A stretch of DNA of 64,000 bases from Strongylocentrotus droebachiensis (GCA_035222895.1 JAVYIG010009949.1:1-64000); one strand, 5' to 3'. Positions 46,467 to 57,806 are shown, counted from the first letter of the stretch. The notes: generated by a model not told the origin, from the sequence alone. Made by a program: numbers and translations.

Positions 46467-46553
46467 GACCGGATTTGGTAGCTGGGCTAGACTTCTCTCA
46501 AGGCACAATGATTTTTTGATTAAGTGTCAAATTAGGGTCTGTGCCTGCAGACT
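46467..46553. mobile_element. right half of the MITE split by the LINE
   Basis: GTAGCTGGGCTAGACTTCTC, AAGGCACAATGATTTTTTGA and TTAGGGTCTGTGCCTGCAGACT match the right half of the intact MITE at 2617-2791 almost base for base. The break point corresponds to the end of the left half at 36513. Confidence 0.8.
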
Positions 46554-47297
46554 TGTGCTTACGAGCCCTTTCTAGATCCCTTCCTCTACTCCCATTCCCT
46601 TCAAAATTCGTAGACGTATTCTCTAGCATTCCTTCAAGGTCACTAAATTCTTCGGAAACCCTCATGCGTGACCGTCCAGGCACCATTTTTTCCGTTTCGG
46701 GCCGTTTTGGTGACCTTTCTTTCGCCCTAACTATCTCCACTATCACAGAAGCTACATACTTCTTACATATTGCTCTGGATAGTCCGAGAGTAGCTCCTTC
46801 GTTTGACACGTAGAAACATGGCGTCATTGCACGCACATCGTTGTGACACGATTGCATTTCTAGTTTTTCTTCTTTCCCTTGTTACAAATTTATTTGCAAG
46901 GAAAAAACTACAGAGGTCAGCATGAAAGAACACTAATGAGTGATTGGAAACCAATGAACAAAAAGGTATGTCTAGGATTATCCAAATAAATCTGGTTTGA
47001 CTTGAAGGCTCTCCTTACTAGTGGGTATTAAATATATATATATAACCTATACATTAACAAATTATGATTTCGACATTCAAATGAATAATATTTATTACTG
47101 TTAAAGGACATCTAATTATAAAGAGAGGACAGAGAAGGAGAGAGAAATTGAGAGAATAAAAGGAAATGGGAGAAAGTAAGCAAAAAAAGTAACTATTATG
47201 GCCAAGGAAGAGATGAAAACTGAGAGAGGAAGAGAGAGAGAAAGAGAGAGAGGGAGGGGGAATGGGGGTAAACATGTAAGAAAGCTGCTTCACTAAC
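46554..47297. other. repeat X fragment and non-genic DNA
   Basis: 46560-46830 is a diverged second copy of the repeat at 35250-35490. From about 47110 to 47265 the DNA is GA-rich. No exon is recognised in this stretch. Confidence 0.55.
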
Positions 47298-47468
47298 CTT
47301 TGAATCCACCTCTCTGCCATGTAAGTCTGGAAAACGTTCTTCACCTGTAATCTCTACGCCATTCCCACCTACATCCAACTGACGGACACACGTTCGATGG
47401 CAAAGTACATCTATCATGTCTATTGTTAAGGGTCCAATACTGCTATCAAAAGATAACCTCCTTTGTGC
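47298..47468 (-). CDS. LRR exon (57 codons)
   Basis: A 171-base exon in phase 0 has acceptor TTTTCAACAG and donor AAG followed by GTTAGT. It encodes AQRRLSFDSSIGPLTIDMID, VLCHRTCVRQLDVGGNGVEI and TGEERFPDLHGREVDSK. CVRQLDVGGNGV fits the strand of an RI-type LRR (LxxLxLxxN/C). An inner donor (ACAG followed by GTGAAG at 47343-47344) would give a shorter form. Length and phase match the exon at 33265-33435, consistent with a modular LRR array of an NLR gene. Confidence 0.5.
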
Positions 47469-48140
47469 CTGTTGAAAAGAATAGACGCTGGTCTATTATT
47501 TGAAGAAAAAAAACCCTGAAGGGCATAACATGGCATCACCCGCATAGGTAGCACAAAGAACTACCGTAGGTATTGGCAATATTTTGGAAATATTCCCAAA
47601 TACAACCGAGCATGTTGTATTATTGTATACGGTAACTGAAGTAGGGCAAAGTTTAATAGGATTTACGTAAGCCGCTAATCATATAGTGTATATTTAAACT
47701 ACCAATTAATTCGGTTTCAGGTCAGCCAAATTTCTGCAGAGTGTCTGACGATGTATATGCTTTCAAATTTGTATTTGAATCGGACATGAATGATACTTGG
47801 TATTTGACACTTGACGTCCTTCCTAGTATCCTCTTCCATTTGGGCTGTACAAGAAATAATAAATTTCTAATTTTCTTAGTTGCTGATGAAAGAATTTCTT
47901 TTTGTACAAGCGTACGTTGTGTAGAAACAAATGTGTAATTATTATATGTTGAGAAAATGTGTGATATTTCTTTAGATAGAATATTGTTTTAAGTACAGAG
48001 CCAATTCGGGAGAGGACCTCGCAAAAACCTTCATAGCATTGTCAATTTGTGTTTGAATATACAACTTAAAATAACCAATAATTATATTATTCTCCATCAG
48101 ATTTTGCACAAACATTAACTGATTTGTTTCCTGCCTTTAA

Positions 48141-49756
48141 AGGTTTTCCCGGCCAATTTCGTAAAAGCAGCAATCAATTTCATTAACGTGCATTCATGTT
48201 CGAGCAAATTTTCTCCACTCGTTGCTCCCCTGTTTCATTTTTAAACTTGCTGCATTCAATTTCGTTTCGAGTCACCGAATTTTTTTAAACGTGCACATTG
48301 AAATTAATGCTTGGTTCAGTCAATTTGGAAATGCATAAGGGTCATTAAATTTCGCCAATGTTGAGTGGGAGGTGAATTCTTTGGCGAATTGCGGTTTCAT
48401 TTATGTCTATGGGCAACCTCTTTCGCAATCGGGTCATTCAAATTAAAACTAGACCTCATAATCATAGTATGAGGCTCGATGTTCATTCGGATATTCAGTA
48501 TTTCATGTTCATTTATTTATTCTTTTTCTCTATGATCTTTTCTGACACGATTTCACATTATACAATCTTCTTATTTGTCTGATATATTTATATTGCATTT
48601 TATGTTTTCTCTTTCTTTTGACATTCTTTATTTTTGTTGAAACATCTCTTTATTTATATCTTCATATTTTTCATTATCATTTTTTTCTTTATTCATTATT
48701 GTATTTTGTTCCCATCATGTCCTGTATATTAAAGGTACTATGTCCCATTTGCAGGCCAAAAAAATGAAAAAGTTAAATTTCAACTGCATTTGAAAGATAA
48801 TACTAACTTAGAACTTCCCTAAAAAAAGTGGGGCTTAAAAATGTCTTCAAGTGGGAAAATAACGACTATTAGTTGTCAAATCGACTTTAGGGCTATAGAG
48901 CCCAAAAGTAATAGTCTTGATTTTCAGACAATTGTACCGAATGGTCATACGTTTTATGCTGCGCACAGATTCAATCAGTTTAATCTTGGCCATCACAAGA
49001 AGTGGGTTATTGATGTAGACAAATGCTCATGTACCCTTTACAACTCTTTTCATGTATGTTATTACCAAAGAAGAAAAAAGCCAGTCAGTCACTCAATAGT
49101 GTCTGACAGTGAGGTCTAGCAAGTAAACGGGTTTTCTTGCATAATTTGAATATGAGGGCACTGCTAACATTTAAATTTCACAGATAGGACATACATGACA
49201 TATTCATAATTCCTGCAAAGTTCTACAGAATTTGAGGTTGGCTGCAAAAGGGACATAGTACCTTTAAACCTGAACTCTACCTCTGCCCAGGATCTGTTTA
49301 TATATATAGCTTGTGATTAGAAGAGAAGTCACAAATTGTGCACCTTCTCTGGGAACAGTTACCTGTGTAATGACAGAACGAATACGCATGTCATTCTTCC
49401 AAGTAAACTTTGCATAAAATTATTAAAACAGAAGTATATTAAGTGACAAATTAGCATCAAATGAAAAGCAATGCACAAATGTCAATATGTATGCCTAATC
49501 ACAAAATTGAATGCACGAGGACATACCACCGTCCGTCCGGCGCGAATTTAAATGCTCTTTGCACGCTTTTCTAAATTGAATGCTCGTTTTGCACGTCTCT
49601 GTGACAAGAGTATGAAATCACATGGTACCAAATCAAATTGAATGACGCAATTAGCTTTTTGAATGTTGATCTACATAGTCATTCAATTTCGCACGAACTT
49701 GAATGAACGTAACGTTAATTCGGATGCTTAGTTTACGAAGTTGGGCGGGAAAACCT
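48141..49756. mobile_element. 1.6-kb element with long degenerate inverted ends
   Basis: The left end AGGTTTTCCCGGCCAATTTC and right end GAAGTTGGGCGGGAAAACCT are inverted, and similarity continues inwards for about 65 bases (GTAAA...CATTAACGT...CATTCATGTTCG against the right arm). No target duplication is obvious at AA/AT flanks. A younger TTAA-flanked MITE (48733-49263) sits in the middle. No coding sequence. Confidence 0.65.
48733..49263. mobile_element. 531-bp TTAA-flanked MITE
   Basis: The ends AGGTACTATGTCCCATTTGC and GCAAAAGGGACATAGTACCT are inverted with few mismatches, and TTAA lies outside each (48729-48732, 49264-49267). A 92-codon open frame (48841-49119, plus strand) lies inside but has no recognisable domain, no flanking gene signals and no support beyond its length. 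TTAA targets suggest piggyBac- or Kolobok-driven mobilisation. Confidence 0.8.
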
Positions 49757-50501
49757 ATATATTAAAACCAACTGAATATCAAGGTGAACTTCCCATTAAG
49801 TATCTTCTTTTTCACTTTTTAAACTTTTTTAGGACCAACGTAGTTGTTATGACAAAAAGACATTTACCTTTTCATGTTGAAGTTTTATTTTCATCCTGTT
49901 CTCAGTAGTTCTCATTTGTTTAGCCAGGGAGTTCAATTCTTTATCCGTAAAACAGCCGATGAAACTATATGAAATATATTTCCATGGAAAATTTATATTT
50001 TATCATTTTTAATCACTGAATGTTTAAAGGAATCAAAGAATTGATGCTCTGTGATAACATATATTATACTTCCTTCCGACCAGGCTATATATCAGCTAAT
50101 GAGGTTTTTAAAAATAATTTTGGTGTAGGTTTCAAACAGTTTAGAAAATGTTTGACAAGTCTAAATAGTATTGAGGGTGAAATAAAAATCGCATGTATTA
50201 CTAATGTTCTAAATTGCTGCTGTGCAATAATTAACACCTCAATGGCAGTGGTTCAATCATTCAAGATCATTAAGTAGTGTATACATGTATGTGTTAAGTC
50301 CCTTTTAGATCACCATAACTAACCCTTGGAATAATCATGGAGAAAACAAATTTAATAATTGAAATGCTGTTAGGAGCCGAGAACTCTTATCCGTTTTACT
50401 CTCGGCGTAATTCTGATTGCTGTCAGAACTTGAAACCGTTTTTATATGTTCTGTATTTTCTATACATAATTATATAGGCCTCTCCACTTGTTTTAATTTT
50501 A

Positions 50502-50846
50502 ATAATAATAATAATAGCTCACATTTATAATGCGCCTAATACTTTGTTTCTAGGCGCGGAACATATTATTACCCCGGTCATCGGATTCAGGGTAACCCGC
50601 ACACAAGGTATGCACTGTCTCCACTCCCTGGGGAGCATTCCAGCCAGTCGCCATTTGACAAGCGCCATTGCTAATCAAACCACATTAGCTTTCGCATCCT
50701 ACCGGGTACCCATTTTAACACCTGGGTGGAGAGTGGCAAATGTAGATCAATGTCTTGCCAAAGGACATTAGTGCCGCGGCGGAACTTGAACTGCGGACCT
50801 TGTGATCCACAGTCCGGTGACATATCCACTCGACCACGACACCTCT
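50502..50846 (-). mobile_element. tRNA-derived SINE
   Basis: On the minus strand the element begins with a tRNA-like head (50773-50844). It carries an A-box-like TGGTCGAGTGG and a B-box-like AGTTCAAGTTC, with the spacing of a class II (long variable arm) tRNA. A body of about 250 bases follows, with GGCAAGACATTGATCTACAT and CACCTGGGTG-type words. The tail is (ATT)n (50502-50517). These are the three parts expected of a tRNA SINE transcribed by RNA polymerase III and mobilised by a LINE. A decayed partial relative lies at 20203-20330. Confidence 0.75.
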
Positions 50847-51022
50847 ACTCATTTTATTATATATCGATTCATATATTTATTATCAGTAGTAGTATTAATA
50901 TTATTATTATGATTATTATTATTAATACTGTTACTTTATTATTATCAATACTTTATTATTGTTATAATTTTTGTCATTATTGGCAATTATAACAATTACT
51001 GCAAACATGGCCCTGAACGTAC

Positions 51023-51387
51023 CTTATTGATTTCAAATGCAGGTGGTTCTTTAGATTACGTAGTATTGCTTCACTGCGTATGTTGCCCATTACTAGCCTT
51101 CGGAAGGTCAGACAGGTGAGTTGTGGGAAAGAACTGGAGAAAAGTTGCCCCAATGAAGCAGGTTCTCCAATGAGAGGAACTTGATTGTCCCCTTTCCTAT
51201 CATGCTCAATACACAACGCTGCTAGGCTAGAATGTGCCAACCGTTTAACAATTCCCGGTGAGACAGTTTGAAGAGTGGTAAAAGTCAGTTGTTTCAAGCT
51301 CGGGAATAGGTCCCCAATGTTAAACCTCTGTAAACCATTTAGGAATCGATGATCTACGGCCAGCTCTTTTATTGAGCATTTATCTTC
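51023..51387 (-). CDS. LRR exon (122 codons)
   Basis: A 365-base exon has acceptor TTTTGCATACAG and a consensus donor (AAG followed by GTACGT). It starts in phase 0 and ends with two spare bases. Repeats visible in the translation include LFPSLKQLTFTTL, HSSLAALCIEHD, SFPQLTCLTFRRL and LRNLKNHLHLKSI, an LRR block of RI/NLR type. There is no stop codon inside. It lies about 8 kb downstream of the NACHT exon on the same strand and directly after the 52.7-kb LRR exon, whose phase fits. It is the best candidate for the LRR domain of the Death-NACHT gene. Confidence 0.65.
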
Positions 51388-52715
51388 CTGTATGCAAAAT
51401 GACAACAAAGTAGATAACTATCAATAAGTCTATTTTCAAATAATATCAGACTATAGTTATGATTGATATAATTATCCACAATAACAAAAAATTGTTAGTA
51501 TGAAAACGAATGGCAGTTTAGTCATGTTTACCAATGCCATACAGACAAATGTTCCCATTCTAATGAAAAGAGAATAATAATTTTAAATACAACTGTTTCT
51601 TGATGGAGCAGACATATTTTTCCTCAAAGGCAGATATCTCATGGCCCATTGCAGTTGTGCTATCCGTCAAGAACAAACAAGAAGGACTATTGTTTCCATT
51701 ACTGCTCAAGGAAAAAATAGCTGTAGACGTTTTTCACTACCCCCTAGTTGCCACCCTGCTTTACGGTAATACTTTTTCATTAAATTGTTTATTTAAAAAA
51801 ATATATATATATTATAAATGGGACCGTACATTTGGGGTAACTTTTTTAACAATGTATATGATTATTTGTTCTTTAATTGTTGTATGTTCTATCTTACTGC
51901 TGTTGCTTTGTTTATAATGTACAGTAGATGCTTTTATGTGATTTCCTTTTTTTCAAAATTGCGAATTGTGAAAGTTTGATTTGAAGAGGCTTTGCGACAT
52001 TCCAAATCTCATATTCTATTATCATTACTTTTTATTGTTATTTATCGACCTGAATGTTAGTTCTCACCGTATAAAGCATTGATTATCATATGAGAGAATT
52101 TCTAAAATAGTAAGTAAATTGTTTACATTAAAGAGAAGGTTGAGTTCTGGGAAGAGGTAACAAATAATTTGTGAGCGTTATCATTTTTATTATGCAAGAG
52201 TGGAAGAACATCAGATTAAACATGTTCCCTGAAAAGCATGGCTCTTCAAATGCCTTCATATTCTAGATATGACATGAAACATCGTAAAAATCCGGGGTAT
52301 CCTTTATTCGCCATGTGCTCGTGTAGTCCCATATACATCATTCTGTGTACAGTGCTTGTAACTTTGCCAAGATTTGGCCAGATTTCTTATCATTTTGATG
52401 ATTCCAGAACCTTGCAATACACACGAATACTTATATACTAGATGATCAACCTTTTCTGACAGATTCCACACCGTTTCTTTCACAATGCAATCACATGACC
52501 AGAACTCTACTTTATCTTTAAGTCCAAGGCATCTTTTAACTCTTTGGTTGCTTTCTTCTCTCTCAACTGTCGGTTTGCCACGTATGCAATTTTCCACTAA
52601 AATATAGGCATCCATTGACCAAAGGAGTGCTTTGTGTATAACATAAAGACATAAATTCGTCTGATAAAAACAAATTGTAACCATTAGTATTCTGTTTAAA
52701 TATTGTTATATTTAC
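51388..52715. other. intron-like stretch
   Basis: AT-rich. A 126-codon minus-strand frame (52304-52684) has no domain I recognise and no splice signals that make it convincing. Otherwise nothing is seen. Confidence 0.45.
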
Positions 52716-52877
52716 CGCCATTGTAGACAAATGTGTATGCATTAACTGATAGAAGTCATCATCCAATGTTGTACGATAAAACACTAATCTTGTTAATGAG
52801 TTTGATGCGAATAGGACGTCTGCTAGGTCACGTGATACAGTCGGGCCACATGATCTCCCCTTGAACACCAAAGTCTC
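52716..52877 (-). CDS. LRR exon (54 codons)
   Basis: A 162-base exon in phase 0 at both ends has acceptor TGTCTATTTCAG and donor GCG followed by GTAAAT. It encodes ETLVFKGRSCGPTVSRDLAD, VLFASNSLTRLVFYRTTLDD and DFYQLMHTHLSTMA. SLTRLVFYRTTL is the LRR strand and DLADVLFAS the preceding helix. The ending (DDDFYQLMHTHL) resembles the FYKKIADQA ending of the 33.3-kb exon. It joins in phase with the LRR exon at 51023-51387. Together they would form the beginning of the LRR domain of the upstream NACHT gene if the two inserted repeats between them are intronic. Confidence 0.65.
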
Positions 52878-53045
52878 CTGAAATAGACATAAACACGTTA
52901 TAATTACTATACAATTCCTTTTGCTATAATGATCCTGACATGTTATACAGGCCTGGGTATATATATATTTATATACATAAAACCATTATTTGAATTGTCA
53001 GAACTTGTTATCTAGTTTCATTATAAATGTAATTCTTTCTCAGGC

Positions 53046-53892
53046 TACACTCTAAGAAAAAAGGGTGCAAAAAAGGGTGCAAAATAAGAGTTTGCACCCT
53101 TTTCATAAAAATGAACCCTATTGAAGGAAAAGGGGTTCAAAATAGGGTGCAATATAAGATTTTGCACCCTTCCCACAAAAATGAACCCTAACGACCCAAA
53201 AAGGTGCAAAATAAAAGTTTGCATATTGCATGCATATTCATGATTACTTTCCACGTGTTCACATAAAAATACATTTATCATATTATTTGTTAATCAAATT
53301 ATGACAATGCACATCAATTTTGTGATTTTTATTTTCCTTCGGCAATCATTAACCAATAGATTATTTTGTCTGATCATGTTACAATTACATTCACGTTTTA
53401 GCAATATATATATTGATTATATGATTACTAACCAAGAAACATCATACATGTTTAATACGTATTTGTGTACGAGCAAATGTCACGAGTATTCCTCAATGAT
53501 GGGTGCAAGATTGCACCTTTTAAAGGGTGCAGGATTGAACCTCTTAAGGTGCTGCTATTGCATCGGTTGCACCCCTAAAGGAGCAGGATTGAACCATTAA
53601 GGGTACTAACATGTCTCCTAAAAGGTGCATTCTGGCACCCTCCTAAAGGGTGCAGGATTTAACCCCTAAAGGTGCTGCTATTGTTGCATCGGTTTGCACC
53701 CCTAAAGGTGCAGGATTGAACCATAAAGGGTACTAACATTTCCCCAAAAAGGTTCAATCTGGCACCCTTTTGAAGGGTGCAGGATCGCACCTTTAAAAAG
53801 GGTGCAGGATTTAACCCCTAAAGGTGCTGCTATTGTTGCATCGGTTTGAACCCCTAAAGGTGCATAGTTGCACCATTTTTTCTTAGTGTGTA
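53046..53892. mobile_element. 847-bp TA-flanked element with GGGTGCA repeats (non-coding relative of 54001-58218)
   Basis: The ends TACACTCTAAGAAAAAAGGG and CACCATTTTTTCTTAGTGTGTA are inverted, with TA at the borders. Inside each end lie clusters of GGGTGCAAAAT/TTTGCACCC words (53060-53220 and 53495-53880). The middle (53225-53490) is AT-rich unique DNA. No coding capacity. Only 108 bases separate it from the larger relative that starts at 54001. Confidence 0.8.
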
Positions 53893-54029
53893 TAGTTGTA
53901 AACAAAACCAGGTTAATGTAAATGTAATGCATCTATAATGTTCTGTTTTGTACCATGCATGCGTGTACCAAGGAGGGTGATGCTCAATCTAATATCTATC
54001 TACACACTAAAAAATAATGGTACAAATTT

Positions 54030-54525
54030 GCACCGTATAGGGTGCAGACCGCTGCTACAATAGCGGCCACCTATAGGGTGCAATTTTGCACCCCCAATTG
54101 GGGTGCAAAATTGCACCCTTATTTGGGGTGCAGACTTGCACCCTTAGAGGTGCAAAAAGAGTACCCTTAGAGGTGCAAACGAGCACCCTTAGGGGTGCAG
54201 ACCGCTGCTACAATAGCAGCCACCTATAGGGTGCAATTTTGCACCCCCAATTGGGGTGCAAAATTGCACCCTATTTTGGGGTGCAGACTTGCACCCTATA
54301 GGTGGCTGCTATTGTAGCAGCGGTCTGCACCCCTAAGGGTGCTCGTTTGCACCCCAGTTTGGGGTGCAGACTTGTCCCATATAGGGTGCAGGGGTTTGGG
54401 GTCCACAATTGTTCCCTGAAGGGTGCATACATACACCCTTGGGATGCAAGCAAGCACCTTTAGGGGTGCAGATTTACAGCCTTTATATGGTGTAGAATTG
54501 CACATTGCAGGGTGCAGATGCACTC
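54030..54525. repeat. GGGTGCA/TGCACCC cluster at the left end of the 4.2-kb element
   Basis: About thirty short words of the form GGGTGCA or its complement, spaced 10-30 bases, in both orientations. Two copies of CCGCTGCTACAATAGCGGCC/GCAGCC and one inverted copy create a hairpin of over 100 bases (54190-54340). Confidence 0.85.
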
Positions 54526-54587
54526 TTTACATCACATTATAACCAATAAAATCATAAGATCAAACAATTTGTTTTCATATCAAAATC

Positions 54588-54597
54588 ACATTTTATT
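54588..54597 (-). terminator. candidate poly(A) signal of the THAP gene
   Basis: The minus strand reads CAATAAAATG here, a perfect AATAAA. It lies 1.2 kb downstream of the last codon and just inside the repeat cluster. No transcript evidence is available; AT-rich DNA contains such hexamers by chance. Confidence 0.35.
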
Positions 54598-55810
54598 GAC
54601 AACATGAATGACCGGTTTCAGTTTCCACTATGCATAGTGGGTAAGAGAAAATAACCACTTATGACACTGTTGCCATATATATGCGGTTTACCTTCTGCAA
54701 TATATAGACAAAAGTAACAAGTAATATAAAGAAGTATTACAATGTGCGTGTAATATACCATGTTGGGATGTTGGCAAACATCAACATTCTAATTTGAGGT
54801 ACAAAAAAGGTGAAATCTACAATTACACCTTTGAATACAGTTTGCTTTTCTTGCATGAAGTCAAGGCAAGAGAACAAACTTTAACAGCTTTAGTCAGGGA
54901 ATCAACACCAATTTATTCTTATAAATGAAGATGACTACTGAAAATGTTATCTTCATTTATTCCATCAATTCCACCAAATAATTTGGGGACAGCAAATATA
55001 TTGTACAAAAACTAAATTAATACTACTCTACAGGACATACAAGAATACTAGAATGCAAATCGATTGAAACTTATAGTAGTAAAAGAACAGTAATCACTTC
55101 TGGGCCCTGTTGCAGAAAGAGATACAATCGATTGTAAGTCCGATCACGTGTTCTACATGCGGAAATCTGATTTCGGCTTGGAGAAGAAAACCACTCTCTG
55201 TCACTATTTACAACAGAAATATAAGATGAGAAATGTAACTATTCTCATGATCAAGATATCTCTTTGAGCTGCATATCATATGTAGTTAGCTGCTTTATTA
55301 TTGCATAAGGATACAAAAATCCTATTTTTTGTCTTGATAAAAATATAAGCACACACAAAACATACAATACTTTGGTAAATAGCACATTTCAATTATTTAA
55401 AAAAAAAATGTATTCCTATAGCCCAAGAAAATACACCTGTAAATGTGTATAGAAAAACAGTAAATTTGTAATACTTTGGAACCCGACATACATACATGTA
55501 GTTAGTCAATTTCACATGTCCATGTTTTATTTATTTCATAAATGTTCAGCCCTGACACAAGATATAAAGAGGTACATTCAATATATGATATTCTAATAAA
55601 TGTATCAAGTTAAGCTAGCCTCAAGACAGAAATAATCACTAACCAGTTCATACCCGTGCATTTGACTAGCACAATTACTGTATTCCTGCACAGCCTATGT
55701 TTGCTTCTCTTAATTAGTATAGACATAGGGGTCATTGTCTCCAATCAAATAGTTCCACAAATCACCAGAAACATTATGTCCCTTTCATCAGACGAATAAA
55801 AGGAAAGGAC

Positions 55811-56726
55811 ATATTACTCGTGACTTTTTGGATTCAAATCCAGTGTACAATCTGACAGTTTTATCAGTTCTCGTGACAACAGTATAGTCATATCAAAATC
55901 ACCTTTCTTGCCATGCTGTTTCTTTGTAGCTTTCAGCTTTGCCTGTAAATGACTATTCCTCTGTTGTAGATCTTCAATTTGTTTTTGCTTTGCAACACAT
56001 CCAAGGCAGGTACATAATCTTTTATCACAATGTAGTCCATAATTGTGATCAGTGAGATGTGCACCAACAATATGATCAGATCTTTTCTCCTTATTACTTG
56101 AAGCTGTCTCATCAATTTCTTGGTGTTCATCAAGAGTAGAGGATCCATGAAAGTCAGGATCTCCTGTCAAGTCGACATTCTTTCTCTTCCGTTTACATGT
56201 TGATTTCCTCTTTTCTTTACTTGAAGCTGTCTCACTAACTTATAGGTGCTCCTCAGCTGTAGAGGTTTCATGTGAGTCAGGATCTCCTGTCAAGTCGACA
56301 TTCTTTCTCTTCCGTTTACTTGTTGATTTCTTCTTTTCTGGGCACTGAGGTCTTTCTCTTGGAGGCAGACGAGGAGATTTATGTGAAGACTGGTGTGCTG
56401 AGCTGTATCCCAGATTCATTGTTGGGTCTGGCCACGCTGCACTAGGTTGTCCATCTCGAAAGTGATATGAGCAAACCCTATCTCCATACGTTGGTTCCCA
56501 GTTTTTTGCCATTTGGACGTTTTCGATTTATCGCCTTTATCCATCGTCGACGGCCGTCTGCATCTTTATTTTGCAAAGGAAAAGGGAATGGTACAAAAGG
56601 TGGTGTGCATACGCAGGCCCCATATTTCAGGACATGTCTGTCACACAATTGTAAATACCATTTATCAAGCTTGAATGTACTGTTCGAGCACCCAATAACA
56701 GCACAGATTCTCCCCATGATGATAGT
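55811..56726 (-). pseudogene. THAP-domain protein gene, coding exon with one frameshift and one stop
   Basis: The exon follows an acceptor (TTTACAATCAG) and starts at the Met at 56715-56717, MGRICAVIGCSN. The THAP zinc-binding C2CH is visible: CAVIGC, then WYLQLCDRHVLKYGAC, RRRWIKAINRKRP, WEPTYGDRVCSYHF. The C-terminal half of the motif lies one frame away, the shift falling on a six-base A-run (56512-56517). After the domain come a basic segment (KKKSTSKRKRKN) and two internal repeats of a 30-residue unit containing NVDLTGDPD; the first repeat ends in a TAA codon where the second has GAA. A coiled coil (KQKQIEDLQQRNSHLQAKLK) follows. THAP proteins are DNA-binding factors, and P-element-type transposases carry the same domain, but no catalytic domain is present here. 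The gene may be broken, or the shift may be an assembly error. Confidence 0.75.
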
Positions 56727-57633
56727 CTGATTGTAAAAAGAGAGAAAAATATTTCATGTTAACACAAATTATAATGGTTTCTATTTGGGCAGGAAAATAT
56801 TTCTTCTTTCTTGGGAGAAAAAAAAAATCACAGCTGATAGTCTCAATCCCCCCCCCCCCAAGAAAGAAAGAACATTAAATTATTGCCTTAATTAAGGTTA
56901 AAATCTCAATGATCATACAAATTTACCAAATAAATCTGCCTTGTTCCCTATAACACATGCTAGCTGTAATGGAATAAACAGCCCATTGGCATTGCCAAGA
57001 GGACATCAGCACTGCTTATGATGTCACTGGGCATGCAGGACAATGAAGGTGAATTTACAGCTGGCACAGTGGCAGCCTTCATTGTCATTGATTGAAAGAA
57101 TTTTAACAGGAAGTGAAGTGAAACTACTTATTTTAGTCAATGGATAGGCACAACTAGAAGTCCAGTCCTTGTTATACGGTTTGTATACATTTTTTAAATT
57201 CAAATCGGTCTCAGTGTCTTTTGTTTCGATTACATAGACTAGAGATCTAGATCTAGTCTGAATTTAGTCACTCTTTTTCTTCACTTCAGTTCAATCAACA
57301 TGATCAGGCAAAATAACAAACAAAATATGCGTAAGCAGGTAATTTTAGATCATGTAGGCCATAATTATTTTAAGTGATATACAGGCTGAACTAGCAGGGA
57401 AGAGCCTTCTTAACACCGGTAATTAAATTTTAAAGTCAGAATCACGACCTTTTTTAACGATTGTCATACGAAGCAGACGGCTTACACAAAATATACTGTA
57501 TGGGGCAACAGTCGGGACACGGCATACTTTCGCCTCTGTGGAGGCAACTGCCGATTGCAAAGAAGAAAAATACTAAATCATTTGCTGACCACGTACAAAA
57601 CAAAAGGAAAAGAAGGAAAATATATCCAGTTAC

Positions 57634-57800
57634 CTGCTCAAGATGATTTGTGGAAAAGGAATGATGTCATGATGTAAACAAATCGTATCTAGAACGTGAT
57701 AAATGCTATCATTCCTCATTCACTGTTGTGTGTAAGCACAGCACCGACCAATATTTATCCCAATTGATCCAGCGGAAAGGTCACGGAGGATTTTTCGCGC
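57634..57800 (-). other. candidate non-coding first exon of the THAP gene
   Basis: A good minus-strand donor (GAGCAG followed by GTAACT, GT at 57632-57633) would splice to the acceptor at 56727-56728, ten bases before the THAP start codon. The right border is unknown; the GCGCATGCGC motif at 57797-57806 would lie at or just upstream of the transcription start. This is inference from splice signals only. Confidence 0.4.
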
Positions 57801-57806
57801 ATGCGC
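57797..57806. promoter_or_regulatory. GCGCATGCGC palindrome (NRF-1-type site)
   Basis: The perfect palindrome GCGCATGCGC matches the NRF-1 consensus core, a common promoter element of animal housekeeping genes. Its place just upstream of the proposed first exon of the THAP gene supports a promoter here. Two further copies lie at 58423-58432 and 58450-58459. Confidence 0.45.

Larger units (their letters stand above)
47469..51022. other. intron-like, repeat-bearing stretch
   Basis: Apart from the elements listed separately (48141-49756, 50502-50846) this is AT-rich DNA without recognised exons. Poly-T/AT-rich sequence fills 48480-48730. Confidence 0.5.

Noticed and set aside
48841-49119. 92-codon open frame as a gene
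   Set aside because: It lies wholly inside a TTAA-flanked MITE, has no recognised motif and no flanking gene signals.
52304-52684. 126-codon minus-strand frame between LRR exons
   Set aside because: The translation shows no LRR or other pattern, and neither end has a convincing splice site.
53500-54530. Frames with Gly/Cys/Thr-Pro repeats near the GGGTGCA clusters
   Set aside because: They switch frame with the repeat and have no start or splice context; the clusters are best read as element ends.
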